DNA from: an uncultured Agathobacter sp.
GTDB taxonomy: Bacteria; Bacillota; Clostridia; Lachnospirales; Lachnospiraceae
Length of the DNA: 64,000 nt
Assembly: GCA_945910395.1 (NCBI GenBank)
Contig: CAMDYX010000004.1
Coordinates: forward strand, 26,292 to 90,291
Reading direction: 5' to 3'
The notes below the pieces were generated by a model. It saw only the letters and a list, made by a program, of their open reading frames with translations. It searched no databases and was not told the origin of the DNA. Both the position numbers and the translations under genes were made by a program. How positions within the stretch are numbered: position 1 is the stretch's first letter; each line of letters opens with the position of its first letter. Positions 1 to 7,822 of the stretch are shown here, in pieces.

Positions 1-1
1 G

Positions 2-97
2 GAAATCGCAGGAGATTTTTACAATGTGATGGGACTTCCTATCGGAAAACTATACCAGGAGCTGCGAAAGCTTGGCATAGATATCTACTTATGGTAA
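2..97 (+). CDS. maf: Maf-like nucleotide pyrophosphatase, C-terminal fragment (cut by window edge)
   Basis: The window opens inside a gene. The visible 31 residues include GDFYNVMGLPIGKLYQELR, which matches the conserved end of Maf/YhdE proteins, where a GDYYNVVGLP-type segment precedes the last helix. Maf proteins hydrolyse non-canonical or modified nucleoside triphosphates in the cytoplasm and have been linked to septum control. Only the tail is visible, so catalytic residues cannot be checked. The gene ends 38 bases before the next small gene and may share its transcript. Confidence 0.75.
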   Translation, partial: EIAGDFYNVMGLPIGKLYQELRKLGIDIYLW

Positions 98-135
98 AAT
101 ACTAGAGAATTCTTATGATACATTAGGAGACCAAT

Positions 136-399
136 ATGAACGAATACGATGAGGAAGTATTAAAATTTTTCCTGGAAAATCAGCTTCAGCTGTTTCCGGA
201 AACAGTAGCAGATACCATGGAAGAGGCAGAGTATTTCTTAGAGGACTGTATGGCCGTAGTATGCAAAAATAAAAAGGAAGTCCGGGAGTATTTTGAGGAA
301 GTGGGAACCGACATTTCCGGATTAAGCGACGAGGAGCTATTGCAGGAGTGTGAGGTCTTTGCACTCCCGAATGGCAGATATTTGATTGTTGAGGGATAA
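136..399 (+). CDS. Small acidic protein of unknown function (87 aa)
   Basis: The ATG follows a good ribosome site (TAGGAGA, 6 bases upstream). The product is strongly acidic and looks mostly helical, with repeated Glu-rich segments (MEEAEYFLED, EVREYFEEVG, LSDEELLQE). I see no signal peptide, membrane segment or cysteine motif. It sits between the maf tail and a lipoprotein gene, 6 bases upstream of the latter, so the three are probably co-transcribed. I do not recognise the family. It is probably a real gene because of the ribosome site, the tight packing and the normal codon use. Confidence 0.7.
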   Translation: MNEYDEEVLKFFLENQLQLFPETVADTMEEAEYFLEDCMAVVCKNKKEVREYFEEVGTDISGLSDEELLQECEVFALPNGRYLIVEG

Positions 400-405
400 A
401 GGCAG

Positions 406-1401
406 ATGAGAAAGCGCTTTTTTGGGAAAATAGCCGCGCTGATGCTTGGCATGACGATGCTGACCGGTTGTACGATTGGTGATACAGAGTACGTGTTTTA
501 TGAGCAGAAGGTCGATGACAAAACGGTTTTTTCCATTAATAGTGAAAAATGCAGTATTGCGGAAGTAAAAATTTATTTGTGCAATTATAAAAATATATAT
601 GGAAATTCCTATGGTATAAAGCTCTGGGATAAAGAGGACCTTACGGAATCCTTGGAGGATTATGTGCGGGGCGTGACGTTAGCAGAGAGCGGAAGGGTCA
701 TCTGCATGTATGAGCTTGCAAAGGAGCAGGAGATCGGGCTGACGGAGGAGGAGACAGAAAGAGTGGAGAAAATAGCAGCGGAATATTATGCCTCCCTTAG
801 CGAGGAGGAAATTGCCTTTATGAGTGTGAAGGAATCCGATGTCGCTCTTGCTTATGAGCATTATGCAGTTGCTATGAAGTTATACGAGACTCTGACCGAG
901 GGAATTAATGAGGAAGTAAGCGATGATGAGGCCCGCGTGATACGGGTAAACCAGATTTATGTCCGGGATGAGGAAACTGCCCTAAAGGTTGCTGAAAAGC
1001 TTGAAAACGGAGAGGAATTTGAAGCCGTGGCGGGAACCTATAACAAGGCAGATTCCATGGAGACAACCATTGCAAGGGGAGAATATCCCGAAGCAGTGGA
1101 AGCGGTGGCCTTTTCCTTAGACAACGGTGCAGCCTCCGGGATGATTACAACGGAGAACGGATTTTATTTTATAAAGTGTATCAGCAAGCTGGAACCGGAG
1201 CTTACAGAGGCCAACAAGTCGGTTATTGTCCTGCAAAGAAGAAAAGAACAATTCGATGACTTGTATCAGGAATATGTGGACCGCACGGATTTTGTGCTCA
1301 ATGAGGAGCTATGGAACGGGATTACCTTAGAAGGTGCGGAGAGCGTGGATACAGATTCTTTTTTTGAACTGTACAATAATGAATTTGGAATAAATGAATG
1401 A
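406..1401 (+). CDS. PrsA/SurA-like peptidyl-prolyl isomerase lipoprotein
   Basis: The N-terminus is a lipoprotein signal (positively charged start, hydrophobic stretch, lipobox LTGC near residue 22), so the protein should be anchored outside the membrane. A helical region follows that resembles the SurA/PrsA N-terminal chaperone domain. A parvulin-like region lies near residues 180-270 (RVNQIYVRDEETALKVAEKL, then an ENGFYFIKC-type strand), and the C-terminus is helical. The family helps secreted proteins fold. The parvulin part is divergent and active-site residues are not obvious, so it may act mainly as a chaperone. It follows the acidic small protein by 6 bases and precedes a PAP2 phosphatase by 15. 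Confidence 0.75.
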   Translation: MRKRFFGKIAALMLGMTMLTGCTIGDTEYVFYEQKVDDKTVFSINSEKCSIAEVKIYLCNYKNIYGNSYGIKLWDKEDLTESLEDYVRGVTLAESGRVICMYELAKEQEIGLTEEETERVEKIAAEYYASLSEEEIAFMSVKESDVALAYEHYAVAMKLYETLTEGINEEVSDDEARVIRVNQIYVRDEETALKVAEKLENGEEFEAVAGTYNKADSMETTIARGEYPEAVEAVAFSLDNGAASGMITTENGFYFIKCISKLEPELTEANKSVIVLQRRKEQFDDLYQEYVDRTDFVLNEELWNGITLEGAESVDTDSFFELYNNEFGINE

Positions 1402-1416
1402 AAAAGGAGTATATAG

Positions 1417-1956
1417 ATGAACGTATTTTATTGGGATTGGGAATTTAGTTTATTATATGCACTCCAGGAAATTCATAACCCGGTGCTGGATGTCATCATG
1501 GCATTTGTTTCAAATTTGGGAAATGCAGGAGCCTTCTGGATTCTTCTTTCCATTATATTTATGATTCCTAAGAAAACCAGAAAAATCGGTTTGGAAATGC
1601 TGGTGTCCATAGCAATCACCTTTATCATCGGAAACCTGATCCTTAAGAATCTTGCAGCAAGAATGCGGCCCTGCCAGATTGATACTACCGTTGCGCTTCT
1701 GGTTGAAATTCCAAGGGACTATTCCTTCCCATCGGGACATTCCATGAATGGATTTACTGCCGCCGTAGCTCTGTTTTGCAACAATAGGAAATTCGGAATC
1801 CCGGCAATTCTTCTTGCAGCAGTGATTGCTTTCTCAAGGCTTTACAATTTTGTGCATTTTCCCACAGATGTGCTATTTGGAATCCTTCTTGGGACCGCCG
1901 TTGCCCTGCTGGTGGATCTGCTTTTTCAAAAAAAGGGCTGGAAACAGGTCGTATAA
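1417..1956 (+). CDS. PAP2-family membrane phosphatase (undecaprenyl-diphosphatase-like)
   Basis: This 179-residue protein has about five to six membrane segments. All three PAP2 motifs are present: KNLAARMRP (K-x6-RP), SFPSGHS (PSGH with the catalytic His) and SRLYNFVHFPTD (SR-x5-H). The family removes phosphate from lipid substrates such as undecaprenyl pyrophosphate or phosphatidic acid at the outer face of the membrane. Its start follows AAGGAG with good spacing. The substrate cannot be told from sequence. It is the last gene of the first cluster; the intergenic region after it carries heat-shock control of the next gene. Confidence 0.85.
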   Translation: MNVFYWDWEFSLLYALQEIHNPVLDVIMAFVSNLGNAGAFWILLSIIFMIPKKTRKIGLEMLVSIAITFIIGNLILKNLAARMRPCQIDTTVALLVEIPRDYSFPSGHSMNGFTAAVALFCNNRKFGIPAILLAAVIAFSRLYNFVHFPTDVLFGILLGTAVALLVDLLFQKKGWKQVV

Positions 1957-2021
1957 TTCCGCGTTTATGAAAATTTTAGAAATGTGGAAAGGCTTGTAAA
2001 TTGGGCACTTGAGACAATCTG

Positions 2022-2048
2022 TTAGCACTCAACTTTAAAGAGTGCTAA
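2022..2048 (+). promoter_or_regulatory. CIRCE operator (HrcA binding site)
   Basis: A perfect inverted repeat TTAGCACTC-N9-GAGTGCTAA matches the CIRCE consensus exactly. In Firmicutes the repressor HrcA binds CIRCE and controls chaperone genes. Here it sits 7 bases upstream of the -35 hexamer of the htpG promoter. Confidence 0.97.
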
Positions 2049-2055
2049 TTTTTGA

Positions 2056-2084
2056 TTGACTTTTCTCTTTTTCGGATTTATCAT
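2056..2084 (+). promoter_or_regulatory. Sigma-A-type promoter of htpG
   Basis: TTGACT (-35), a 17-base spacer and TATCAT (-10) lie between the CIRCE element and the gene. Each hexamer matches consensus at five of six positions. Transcription would start near 2091, leaving a leader of about 60 bases. Confidence 0.8.
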
Positions 2085-2149
2085 TTCTATTAACACATGA
2101 AACCCGAAGTGGTTTTGGATAGATTTTTGAACGAAAAGGAGTGTTTATC

Positions 2150-4249
2150 ATGGCAGCAAAGCACGGAAGTCTTTCTATTGACAGCGAGAATTTATTCCCG
2201 ATTATTAAGAAGTGGTTATATTCTGACCACGACATTTTTTACAGAGAGTTGATCTCAAATGGTTGTGACGCAATTACAAAACTGAAAAAGTTGGACATGA
2301 TGGGAGAGTATTCTCTTCCTGCTGACTACAAAGCAAAGATTGAGGTTATTGTAAATCCGGAGGAGAAAACCTTAAAGTTCATTGACAACGGACTTGGTAT
2401 GACCGCAGAGGAAGTGGAAGAATATATCAATCAGATCGCTTTTTCCGGTGCAACGGATTTTATTGAGAAGTATAAAGATAAATCCACAGATGACCAGATC
2501 ATCGGTCATTTCGGCTTAGGATTTTATTCTGCATTTATGGTAGCAGACGAGGTTACCATCGATACCCTTTCCTATAAAGAGGGGGCAAAGCCTGTTCACT
2601 GGTCCTGTGATGGCGGTACAGAGTTCGATATGGTAGACGGCGATAAGGATGAAGTGGGAACGGAAATCACATTGTTCTTAAATGAGGATTGCCTTGAGTT
2701 TGCAAATGAGTATCGGGCAAGAGAGGTAATTGAGAAGTACTGCTCCTTTATGCCGACGGAAATTTATCTTACTAAGGCAAATGCAGAAGTCCAGTATGAG
2801 ACCATTGATAAAGCCGATGTTCGTGATACTGATACGGTAATCGAGGAAATCCACGAGGAAGCGAAGACAGAAGAAAAGGAAAAGGAGGACGGAACCAAGG
2901 AGGTTGTTGAGGTTTCTCCGGCAAAGGATAAGGTAAAGATTGTAAAGCGTCCTGTACCGCTGAATGATACGAATCCACTTTGGACTAAGAATCCGAATGA
3001 CTGCACGGAAGAAGAGTACAAGGCGTTCTACCGCAAGGTATTTTTGGATTACAAGGAGCCATTATTCTGGATTCACCTGAATATGGACTATCCGTTTAAC
3101 TTAAAGGGAATTCTCTATTTCCCTAAGATCAATACAGAGTATGATTCCATTGAGGGAACCATCAAATTATATAATAACCAGGTATTTATCGCAGATAACA
3201 TCAAGGAAGTGATTCCGGAATTCTTAATGCTGTTAAAGGGTGTGATTGACTGCCCGGATCTTCCGCTTAATGTATCAAGATCTGCACTTCAGAATGATGG
3301 ATTCGTCAAGAAGATTGAGGAGTACATTACAAAGAAGGTTGCCGATAAGCTCATTGGAATGTGCAAGACGGAAAAGGAAGCTTATGAGAAATACTGGGAT
3401 GATATCAGCCCATTCATTAAATTCGGCTGCTTAAAGGATGAGAAGTTCTGTGATAAGATGAACGACTACATTCTTTTTAAGGATATCAATGACAAGTATC
3501 AGACTCTTCCTGAACTTTTAGCTCCGGTAGAGACACCGGAGGATGCTTCCGCAGAAAAGACGGAGGAGACAACGGTAGAGGATTCTGTAGAGGCAGCAGA
3601 GGAGGCTTCAAAGACCGAGGATTCCGAAGAGAAAGAGCCTGAGAAAAAGACCGTTTACTATGTAACGGATATCAACCAGCAGGGACAGTACATCAATTTG
3701 TTCAAGGAACAGGGTATGAATGCGGTTATTCTTGACCACAATATTGATACTTCCTTTATCAGCCAGTTAGAGCAGAGAAATGAGAACTATCAGTTCATGC
3801 GTATTGATGCGGATTTGACTGAGTCCTTAAAGGAGGAAAGTACAGAAGATCTTTCGGCAGCAACAGAGACTCTTACAGAGGTATTTAAGAAGGCATTAAA
3901 TAACGATAAGCTTACCATCAAGGTGGAGGCTCTAAAGAATGCAGAGGTCGCATCTGTTCTTACTCTTTCCGAGCAGGGAAGACGTATGCAGGATATGATG
4001 AAGATGTATGCGGCAGGCGGCATGGGTGGAATGGACCCGGATATGTTTGCAGCTGACCAGACACTTACCTTAAATGCAAACAATGCTCTTGTAAAATACA
4101 TTGTAGAAAATAAGGATTCCGAGCATGTACCGATGTTTGCAGAGCAGTTATACGATCTTGCCAAGATCTCAAATCAGCCGCTTACGGTAGACCAGATGGC
4201 CAAATTTGTGAAACGTTCCAACGATATTATGATGCTTTTGGCAAAATAA
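2150..4249 (+). CDS. htpG: Hsp90 chaperone HtpG
   Basis: This is the bacterial Hsp90, an ATP-driven cytoplasmic chaperone. The N-terminal GHKL ATPase is clear: ELISNGCDAITK, the DNGLGM nucleotide-binding motif and GHFGLGFYSAF. The middle domain carries NLKGILYFPK and the conserved LNVSRSALQND. The chosen ATG has AAAGGAG 8 bases upstream; a GTG three codons earlier overlaps the ribosome site. At 699 residues it is longer than most bacterial HtpG proteins (about 620-640) because of two acidic inserts: a Glu/Lys linker between the N and middle domains (near residues 230-265) and another near residues 460-500. It is monocistronic, with CIRCE control upstream and a terminator downstream. Confidence 0.96.
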   Translation: MAAKHGSLSIDSENLFPIIKKWLYSDHDIFYRELISNGCDAITKLKKLDMMGEYSLPADYKAKIEVIVNPEEKTLKFIDNGLGMTAEEVEEYINQIAFSGATDFIEKYKDKSTDDQIIGHFGLGFYSAFMVADEVTIDTLSYKEGAKPVHWSCDGGTEFDMVDGDKDEVGTEITLFLNEDCLEFANEYRAREVIEKYCSFMPTEIYLTKANAEVQYETIDKADVRDTDTVIEEIHEEAKTEEKEKEDGTKEVVEVSPAKDKVKIVKRPVPLNDTNPLWTKNPNDCTEEEYKAFYRKVFLDYKEPLFWIHLNMDYPFNLKGILYFPKINTEYDSIEGTIKLYNNQVFIADNIKEVIPEFLMLLKGVIDCPDLPLNVSRSALQNDGFVKKIEEYITKKVADKLIGMCKTEKEAYEKYWDDISPFIKFGCLKDEKFCDKMNDYILFKDINDKYQTLPELLAPVETPEDASAEKTEETTVEDSVEAAEEASKTEDSEEKEPEKKTVYYVTDINQQGQYINLFKEQGMNAVILDHNIDTSFISQLEQRNENYQFMRIDADLTESLKEESTEDLSAATETLTEVFKKALNNDKLTIKVEALKNAEVASVLTLSEQGRRMQDMMKMYAAGGMGGMDPDMFAADQTLTLNANNALVKYIVENKDSEHVPMFAEQLYDLAKISNQPLTVDQMAKFVKRSNDIMMLLAK

Positions 4250-4288
4250 TGTGGAATAGAATGAGAAAAAAGGTTATAATCTAAAAGG

Positions 4289-4322
4289 TGGACTTCTTCA
4301 GAGCCTGGAGAAGTCCATTTTT
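4289..4322 (+). terminator. Rho-independent terminator after htpG
   Basis: TGGACTTCT pairs with AGAAGTCCA around a short loop, with two further pairs possible inside, and is followed by TTTTTG. It closes the htpG transcript 40 bases after the stop codon. Confidence 0.75.
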
Positions 4323-4342
4323 GAAAATGAGGATATTTACAT

Positions 4343-5935
4343 ATGAGAACGAAAAACGGAGAAGGAGAAAAGAAAAAGATGCGCGTAGAACAAAAATCAC
4401 GGGTAAAAAACGGTGTTGGAAGAATGCTGTTTGTGGCAGTATCCATTGTTTTGCAAATCGTATGGTTCATGGTACTTGTAATGAAATTAAGCTCTTATGC
4501 CACCTGGATTTCTGTTCTTGCAAGCCTGATTGCATTTGTGTTTGCACTGCGTATGTTCTATCGTAAAACGACCGGGGCCATAAAGCTGTCCTGGATTGTT
4601 GTGATACTGGTGTTCCCGATTTTGGGAATCACGATGTATCTTCTCCTTGGAAGACCGGATGGCACAAAAAAGAAGAGAAAACATTTCGAAGCCATTGCAA
4701 ACAGAATGGAGGGACTGATTTCGCAAAAGGAGGATACCTTTGCAAGAATCGAGAATGAAAATCTTGTGGTTGCGAATCAGATGCGATATATCAAGGATTA
4801 CGGAAAATTTCCGGTATATGATAACTGTGAAGTAAATTATTACAAGGATGCATCAGAAGGCCTAAAGGCGCAGATTGAAGAATTAAAGAAAGCAGAACAC
4901 TATATTTTTATGGAGTATCATGCCATTGAGCAGGCCAGTGCTTTTGATGAATTATACGAGGTACTAAAGGAAAAAGCAGCAGCTGGAGTGGAGGTTCGAA
5001 TTCTGTATGACGATATCGGAAGCTCCTGGTTCATTAGTCCGGATTTTGTTAGAAGAGTAGAGAAGGATGGTATACAGTGCCGGATTTTCAATCCGATGGT
5101 TCCGGCAATTTTCCTGTTTTTGAACAATAGAGATCACCGCAAGATTACCGTTATTGATGGCAAGGTTGCATTTACCGGCGGATATAATCTTGCGGAGGAG
5201 TATTTTAACCGGACACATCCTTATGGATATTGGAAGGATACGGGAATAAAAGTAACCGGCGAGGCGGCAAGAAGCTTTGTGGTCATGTTCCTTGAAATGT
5301 GGAATTTTGTAAAGCATACGGACCCTGAACCGGAGAAATATCTGGATATGATAAAACCTGAGGAATATAAGCCCCTGGAAAAAAAGGATGGATATGTTGT
5401 GCCCTATGCAGACAATCCGTTGGATTTTGAGCGCTTAGGAGAGAATGTATATCTGAATCTGATCAAGAATGCAACACACTACATTTATATTGTGACACCA
5501 TATCTTATCATTACAGATGAGATGAACAGAGAGCTTACGCTTGCCGCAAAACGTGGAGTGGATGTTAGAATTGTTACACCGGGAATCCCGGATAAGAAGC
5601 TGACATATCAGGTGACAAGATCCTATTACGCAGCACTGGTAGATGAGGGTGTGCAGGTATACGAATATACACCGGGGTTCTGTCATGCGAAGATGATGGT
5701 ATGTGATGACAAATTGGCAACGGTGGGAACCATTAATCTGGATTATCGCAGCCTGTATCATCATTTTGAAAATGGATGTCTCATGTATCAGTGTGAAGCT
5801 GTAAATGCAATCAAAGAGGACTTCATGGAGATGTTTGAGAAGAGCTGTAATGTAACAGAAAAATATAAAACTAAGCCGGGACATATCATCCGGATCGGGC
5901 AGTGCCTGCTTCGGTTGATTGCACCGCTTTTATAA
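4343..5935 (+). CDS. cls: Cardiolipin synthase (phospholipase D family)
   Basis: The enzyme joins two phosphatidylglycerol molecules to cardiolipin at the membrane. It has two N-terminal membrane helices (roughly residues 25-50 and 55-85) followed by GRPDGTKKK. Both HKD motifs are intact: HRKITVIDGKVAFTGG in the first half and HAKMMVCDDKLATVGT in the second. Each is followed by the usual family features (GGYNLAEEYF; NLDYRSLY). The length (530 residues) is slightly above the family norm because of a basic N-terminal extension. An in-frame ATG at 4379, also preceded by AAGGAG, is an alternative start. It stands alone between a terminator and repeat copy A. Confidence 0.92.
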   Translation: MRTKNGEGEKKKMRVEQKSRVKNGVGRMLFVAVSIVLQIVWFMVLVMKLSSYATWISVLASLIAFVFALRMFYRKTTGAIKLSWIVVILVFPILGITMYLLLGRPDGTKKKRKHFEAIANRMEGLISQKEDTFARIENENLVVANQMRYIKDYGKFPVYDNCEVNYYKDASEGLKAQIEELKKAEHYIFMEYHAIEQASAFDELYEVLKEKAAAGVEVRILYDDIGSSWFISPDFVRRVEKDGIQCRIFNPMVPAIFLFLNNRDHRKITVIDGKVAFTGGYNLAEEYFNRTHPYGYWKDTGIKVTGEAARSFVVMFLEMWNFVKHTDPEPEKYLDMIKPEEYKPLEKKDGYVVPYADNPLDFERLGENVYLNLIKNATHYIYIVTPYLIITDEMNRELTLAAKRGVDVRIVTPGIPDKKLTYQVTRSYYAALVDEGVQVYEYTPGFCHAKMMVCDDKLATVGTINLDYRSLYHHFENGCLMYQCEAVNAIKEDFMEMFEKSCNVTEKYKTKPGHIIRIGQCLLRLIAPLL

Positions 5936-5941
5936 TAAAAC

Positions 5942-6122
5942 TCCTATTTCGGAAATGTGTTCCTGAATGAATTTGCATATTTGAATCAGAACCCACTCTC
6001 GTTTGTAAAAAGCGTAGCGGTACTAAATTCGTAATAAATTGCTCATTAAGTGCCGACGCTTTTTAAACGTTCTGCTTCAAATAGCAAAATTCATTCTTAG
6101 GAACACAAATCCGAAAAGGGAT
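5942..6122. repeat. Dispersed palindromic repeat, copy A (full length)
   Basis: This element of about 180 bases has long terminal inverted arms: the left reads TTCGGAAATGTGTTCCT and the right GGAACACAAATCCGAA, and pairing continues inward to TTGAATCAGAAC/GTTCTGCTTCAA. The centre forms its own hairpin: AAAAAGCGT-AG-CGGTACT (6007-6024) pairs with AGTGCCG-ACGCTTTTT (6049-6064). No protein is encoded. It fills most of the gap between cls and the thioesterase gene. The same element recurs near 23.4, 37.6, 57.6 and 61.4 kb. Confidence 0.9.
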
Positions 6123-6173
6123 TAATAAAATAGGGTTTCATAAATCAATAAAAAAATGTGAGGAGTTTGAAAA

Positions 6174-6563
6174 ATGTTAGAAGCCGGAATAAAGGGAAGA
6201 AAAGAAATCTATGTTACAAAGGATAATACTGCGCGTGCGATGTGCAGCGGTGCGACAGAAGTGTTTGCAACCCCTGCCATGATTGCGCTGATGGAGTGCA
6301 CTGCAAGAGAAAGCATTCAGGATTTTCTGGATGAGGGATGCTCAACGGTTGGAACCGCAGTAAATGTAAAGCATGTATCCGCTTCTCCGGTGGGAATGAA
6401 GATTACCTGCGAGACTGAGCTGTTAAAGGTGGATGGAAGAGCACTTACTTTTTCGGTAAAGGCTTTTGATGAGAAGGGACTTATCGGTGAAGGTGAGCAT
6501 GAGCGCTTTATAATTTTTATTGATAAGTTTCAGGCTAAAGCAGATGCAAAGCTTAGCAACTAA
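6174..6563 (+). CDS. FlK-like hotdog-fold thioesterase
   Basis: This 129-residue protein matches the fluoroacetyl-CoA-thioesterase-like hotdog family: an N-terminal segment ending ATPAMIALMECTA, a central VGTAVNVKHVSASPVG and a C-terminal LIGEGEHERFIIF. The family hydrolyses small acyl-CoA thioesters in the cytoplasm; most members outside Streptomyces have no proven substrate. The Thr-Pro-x-x-x-x-x-x-Glu arrangement expected at the active site is present. The ribosome site GAGGAG is well placed. It is followed 21 bases later by a YihY-type membrane protein and is likely co-transcribed with it. Confidence 0.8.
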   Translation: MLEAGIKGRKEIYVTKDNTARAMCSGATEVFATPAMIALMECTARESIQDFLDEGCSTVGTAVNVKHVSASPVGMKITCETELLKVDGRALTFSVKAFDEKGLIGEGEHERFIIFIDKFQAKADAKLSN

Positions 6564-6584
6564 ATCCGGTAAAGGTAAGGTGTC

Positions 6585-7415
6585 ATGGCGAAAAACAAGC
6601 TGAAGCTCACAGATGTACTGCTATTTATAAAAAAATATAAGGAAAGCTCCATTTCCATCTATTCCGGGCAGACGGCTTTCTTTATTATATTGTCCTTCCT
6701 TCCGTTTATGCTGTTCTTTTTTACCTTATTAAATCTGACTCCTTTTACAGAGGCTGATTTTCTGGCATGGGCAGGAGCAATTATTCCGGTATCCCTGCAA
6801 GGCGCCCTTGAGACTTTTACGAGTGAAGTCTTTAACGGCAATACAGGAGGAAGAATTTCGGTTACTGTAATTACAGCAGTCTGGCTGAGCTCGAAAGCAT
6901 TTGTTTCCCTGCAAAAGGGGCTAAATGTCATGTACGATATCAAGGAGACAAGAAATTATGTCCTTCTAAGGATATATTCCATGCTGTATAGTGTGGTATT
7001 TGCAGTTCTGCTTCTGATCGTGCTTGCATTTATGGTATTCGGAAAACAAATCAATGAGAAATTTTTTCCGGGCTGGAGCTGGCTGGGAGATCTGTTAAAT
7101 ATCCGTTTGTGGATCTGTATTCCGGTTCTTTTTGTTTTCTTTTGGCTGCTTTACATTTTTTGCCCCAATAAGAAGGTTGCGGAGAAACGAAAGAGTATAA
7201 AGGAACAGATACCGGGAGCTGTCTTTGCTGCAATGGGGTGGGTTGGATTTTCTGCATTGTTCTCCATTTATGTGGATAAATATAACAATTATGTATCCTT
7301 CTATGGCACCATGACGACCATAGCGCTGATTATGGTCTGGCTGTATGGATGTATGTATGTGCTGTTTTTGGGCGGCCTGATCAATAGTGCGGGAGAACAG
7401 AGAAAATTAAGATAA
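6585..7415 (+). CDS. YihY/BrkB family inner-membrane protein
   Basis: The 276-residue protein has about six membrane segments and the family signatures: an early GQTAFFIILSFLPF segment, WLSSKAFVSLQKGLNVMYDI, and a late YGTMTTIALIMVWLYGCMY segment. The family was once annotated as ribonuclease BN, which is not supported; its function is unclear, with transport or lipid-related roles proposed. The start (ATG GCG) follows AAGGTAAGG. It is the second gene of a two-gene unit ending at a strong terminator. Confidence 0.85.
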   Translation: MAKNKLKLTDVLLFIKKYKESSISIYSGQTAFFIILSFLPFMLFFFTLLNLTPFTEADFLAWAGAIIPVSLQGALETFTSEVFNGNTGGRISVTVITAVWLSSKAFVSLQKGLNVMYDIKETRNYVLLRIYSMLYSVVFAVLLLIVLAFMVFGKQINEKFFPGWSWLGDLLNIRLWICIPVLFVFFWLLYIFCPNKKVAEKRKSIKEQIPGAVFAAMGWVGFSALFSIYVDKYNNYVSFYGTMTTIALIMVWLYGCMYVLFLGGLINSAGEQRKLR

Positions 7416-7432
7416 CATATTCCTTAAATCAG

Positions 7433-7480
7433 GGCTGTCGATTTTGCGAATGAAAATTCGTGAAGCGGCAGTCTTTTTTT
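7433..7480 (+). terminator. Rho-independent terminator after the YihY-family gene
   Basis: GGCTGTCG pairs with CGGCAGTC (two G-T wobbles). An inner stem CGAAT/ATTCG closes a GAAA tetraloop, and seven T residues follow. Confidence 0.85.
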
Positions 7481-7483
7481 ATA

Positions 7484-7518
7484 TCCCATTTGGAAAAGTG
7501 TTCCTGAATGAATTTGCA
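7484..7518. repeat. Dispersed palindromic repeat, copy B (left arm only)
   Basis: CATTTGGAAAAGTGTTCCT followed by GAATGAATTTGCA is the left terminal arm of the dispersed repeat. It breaks off immediately after this. The following 300 bases are AT-rich, encode nothing recognisable and lead to the giant pectinase gene. Confidence 0.75.
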
Positions 7519-7670
7519 AGAAAGTAGATTAAAACTGCGCGAAAACGGCGAAAAAGAGCAAAAATGTGACCTGAGTACTAGAAAAATCAGAATAAATAGC
7601 GAAAGAAAACGAAAATATTTGTGAAAAGCATACAAAAATAGCACTAGAAATATATATAAAGTTAATAAAA

Positions 7671-7797
7671 TGGTACTAAAGTTACAGAAAATAAATGGTC
7701 AAAAATGCAAAGAAAATAAGGATTATAGGTTGAAAGATGGGTAGGATAGATGGCAAAATGAGACTAAGTTGTAAAGTATTTTAGGGTTATCTAAAGC
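7671..7797 (+). promoter_or_regulatory. Candidate control motifs upstream of the giant pectinase
   Basis: Two motifs in this AT-rich 5' region also occur upstream of the arabinan ABC operon at 42.8 kb. TGGTACTAAAGTTACA (7671-7686) differs at one position from TGGTACTAAGGTTACA there. AAGTATTTTAG-N6-CTAAA (ending at 7795) matches the other site in both arms and spacing. I infer shared operators for one regulator of pectin use; the regulator is not identified. Confidence 0.5.
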
Positions 7798-7822
7798 TAA
7801 GAGGAAAAGGAGAAAGGAAACT

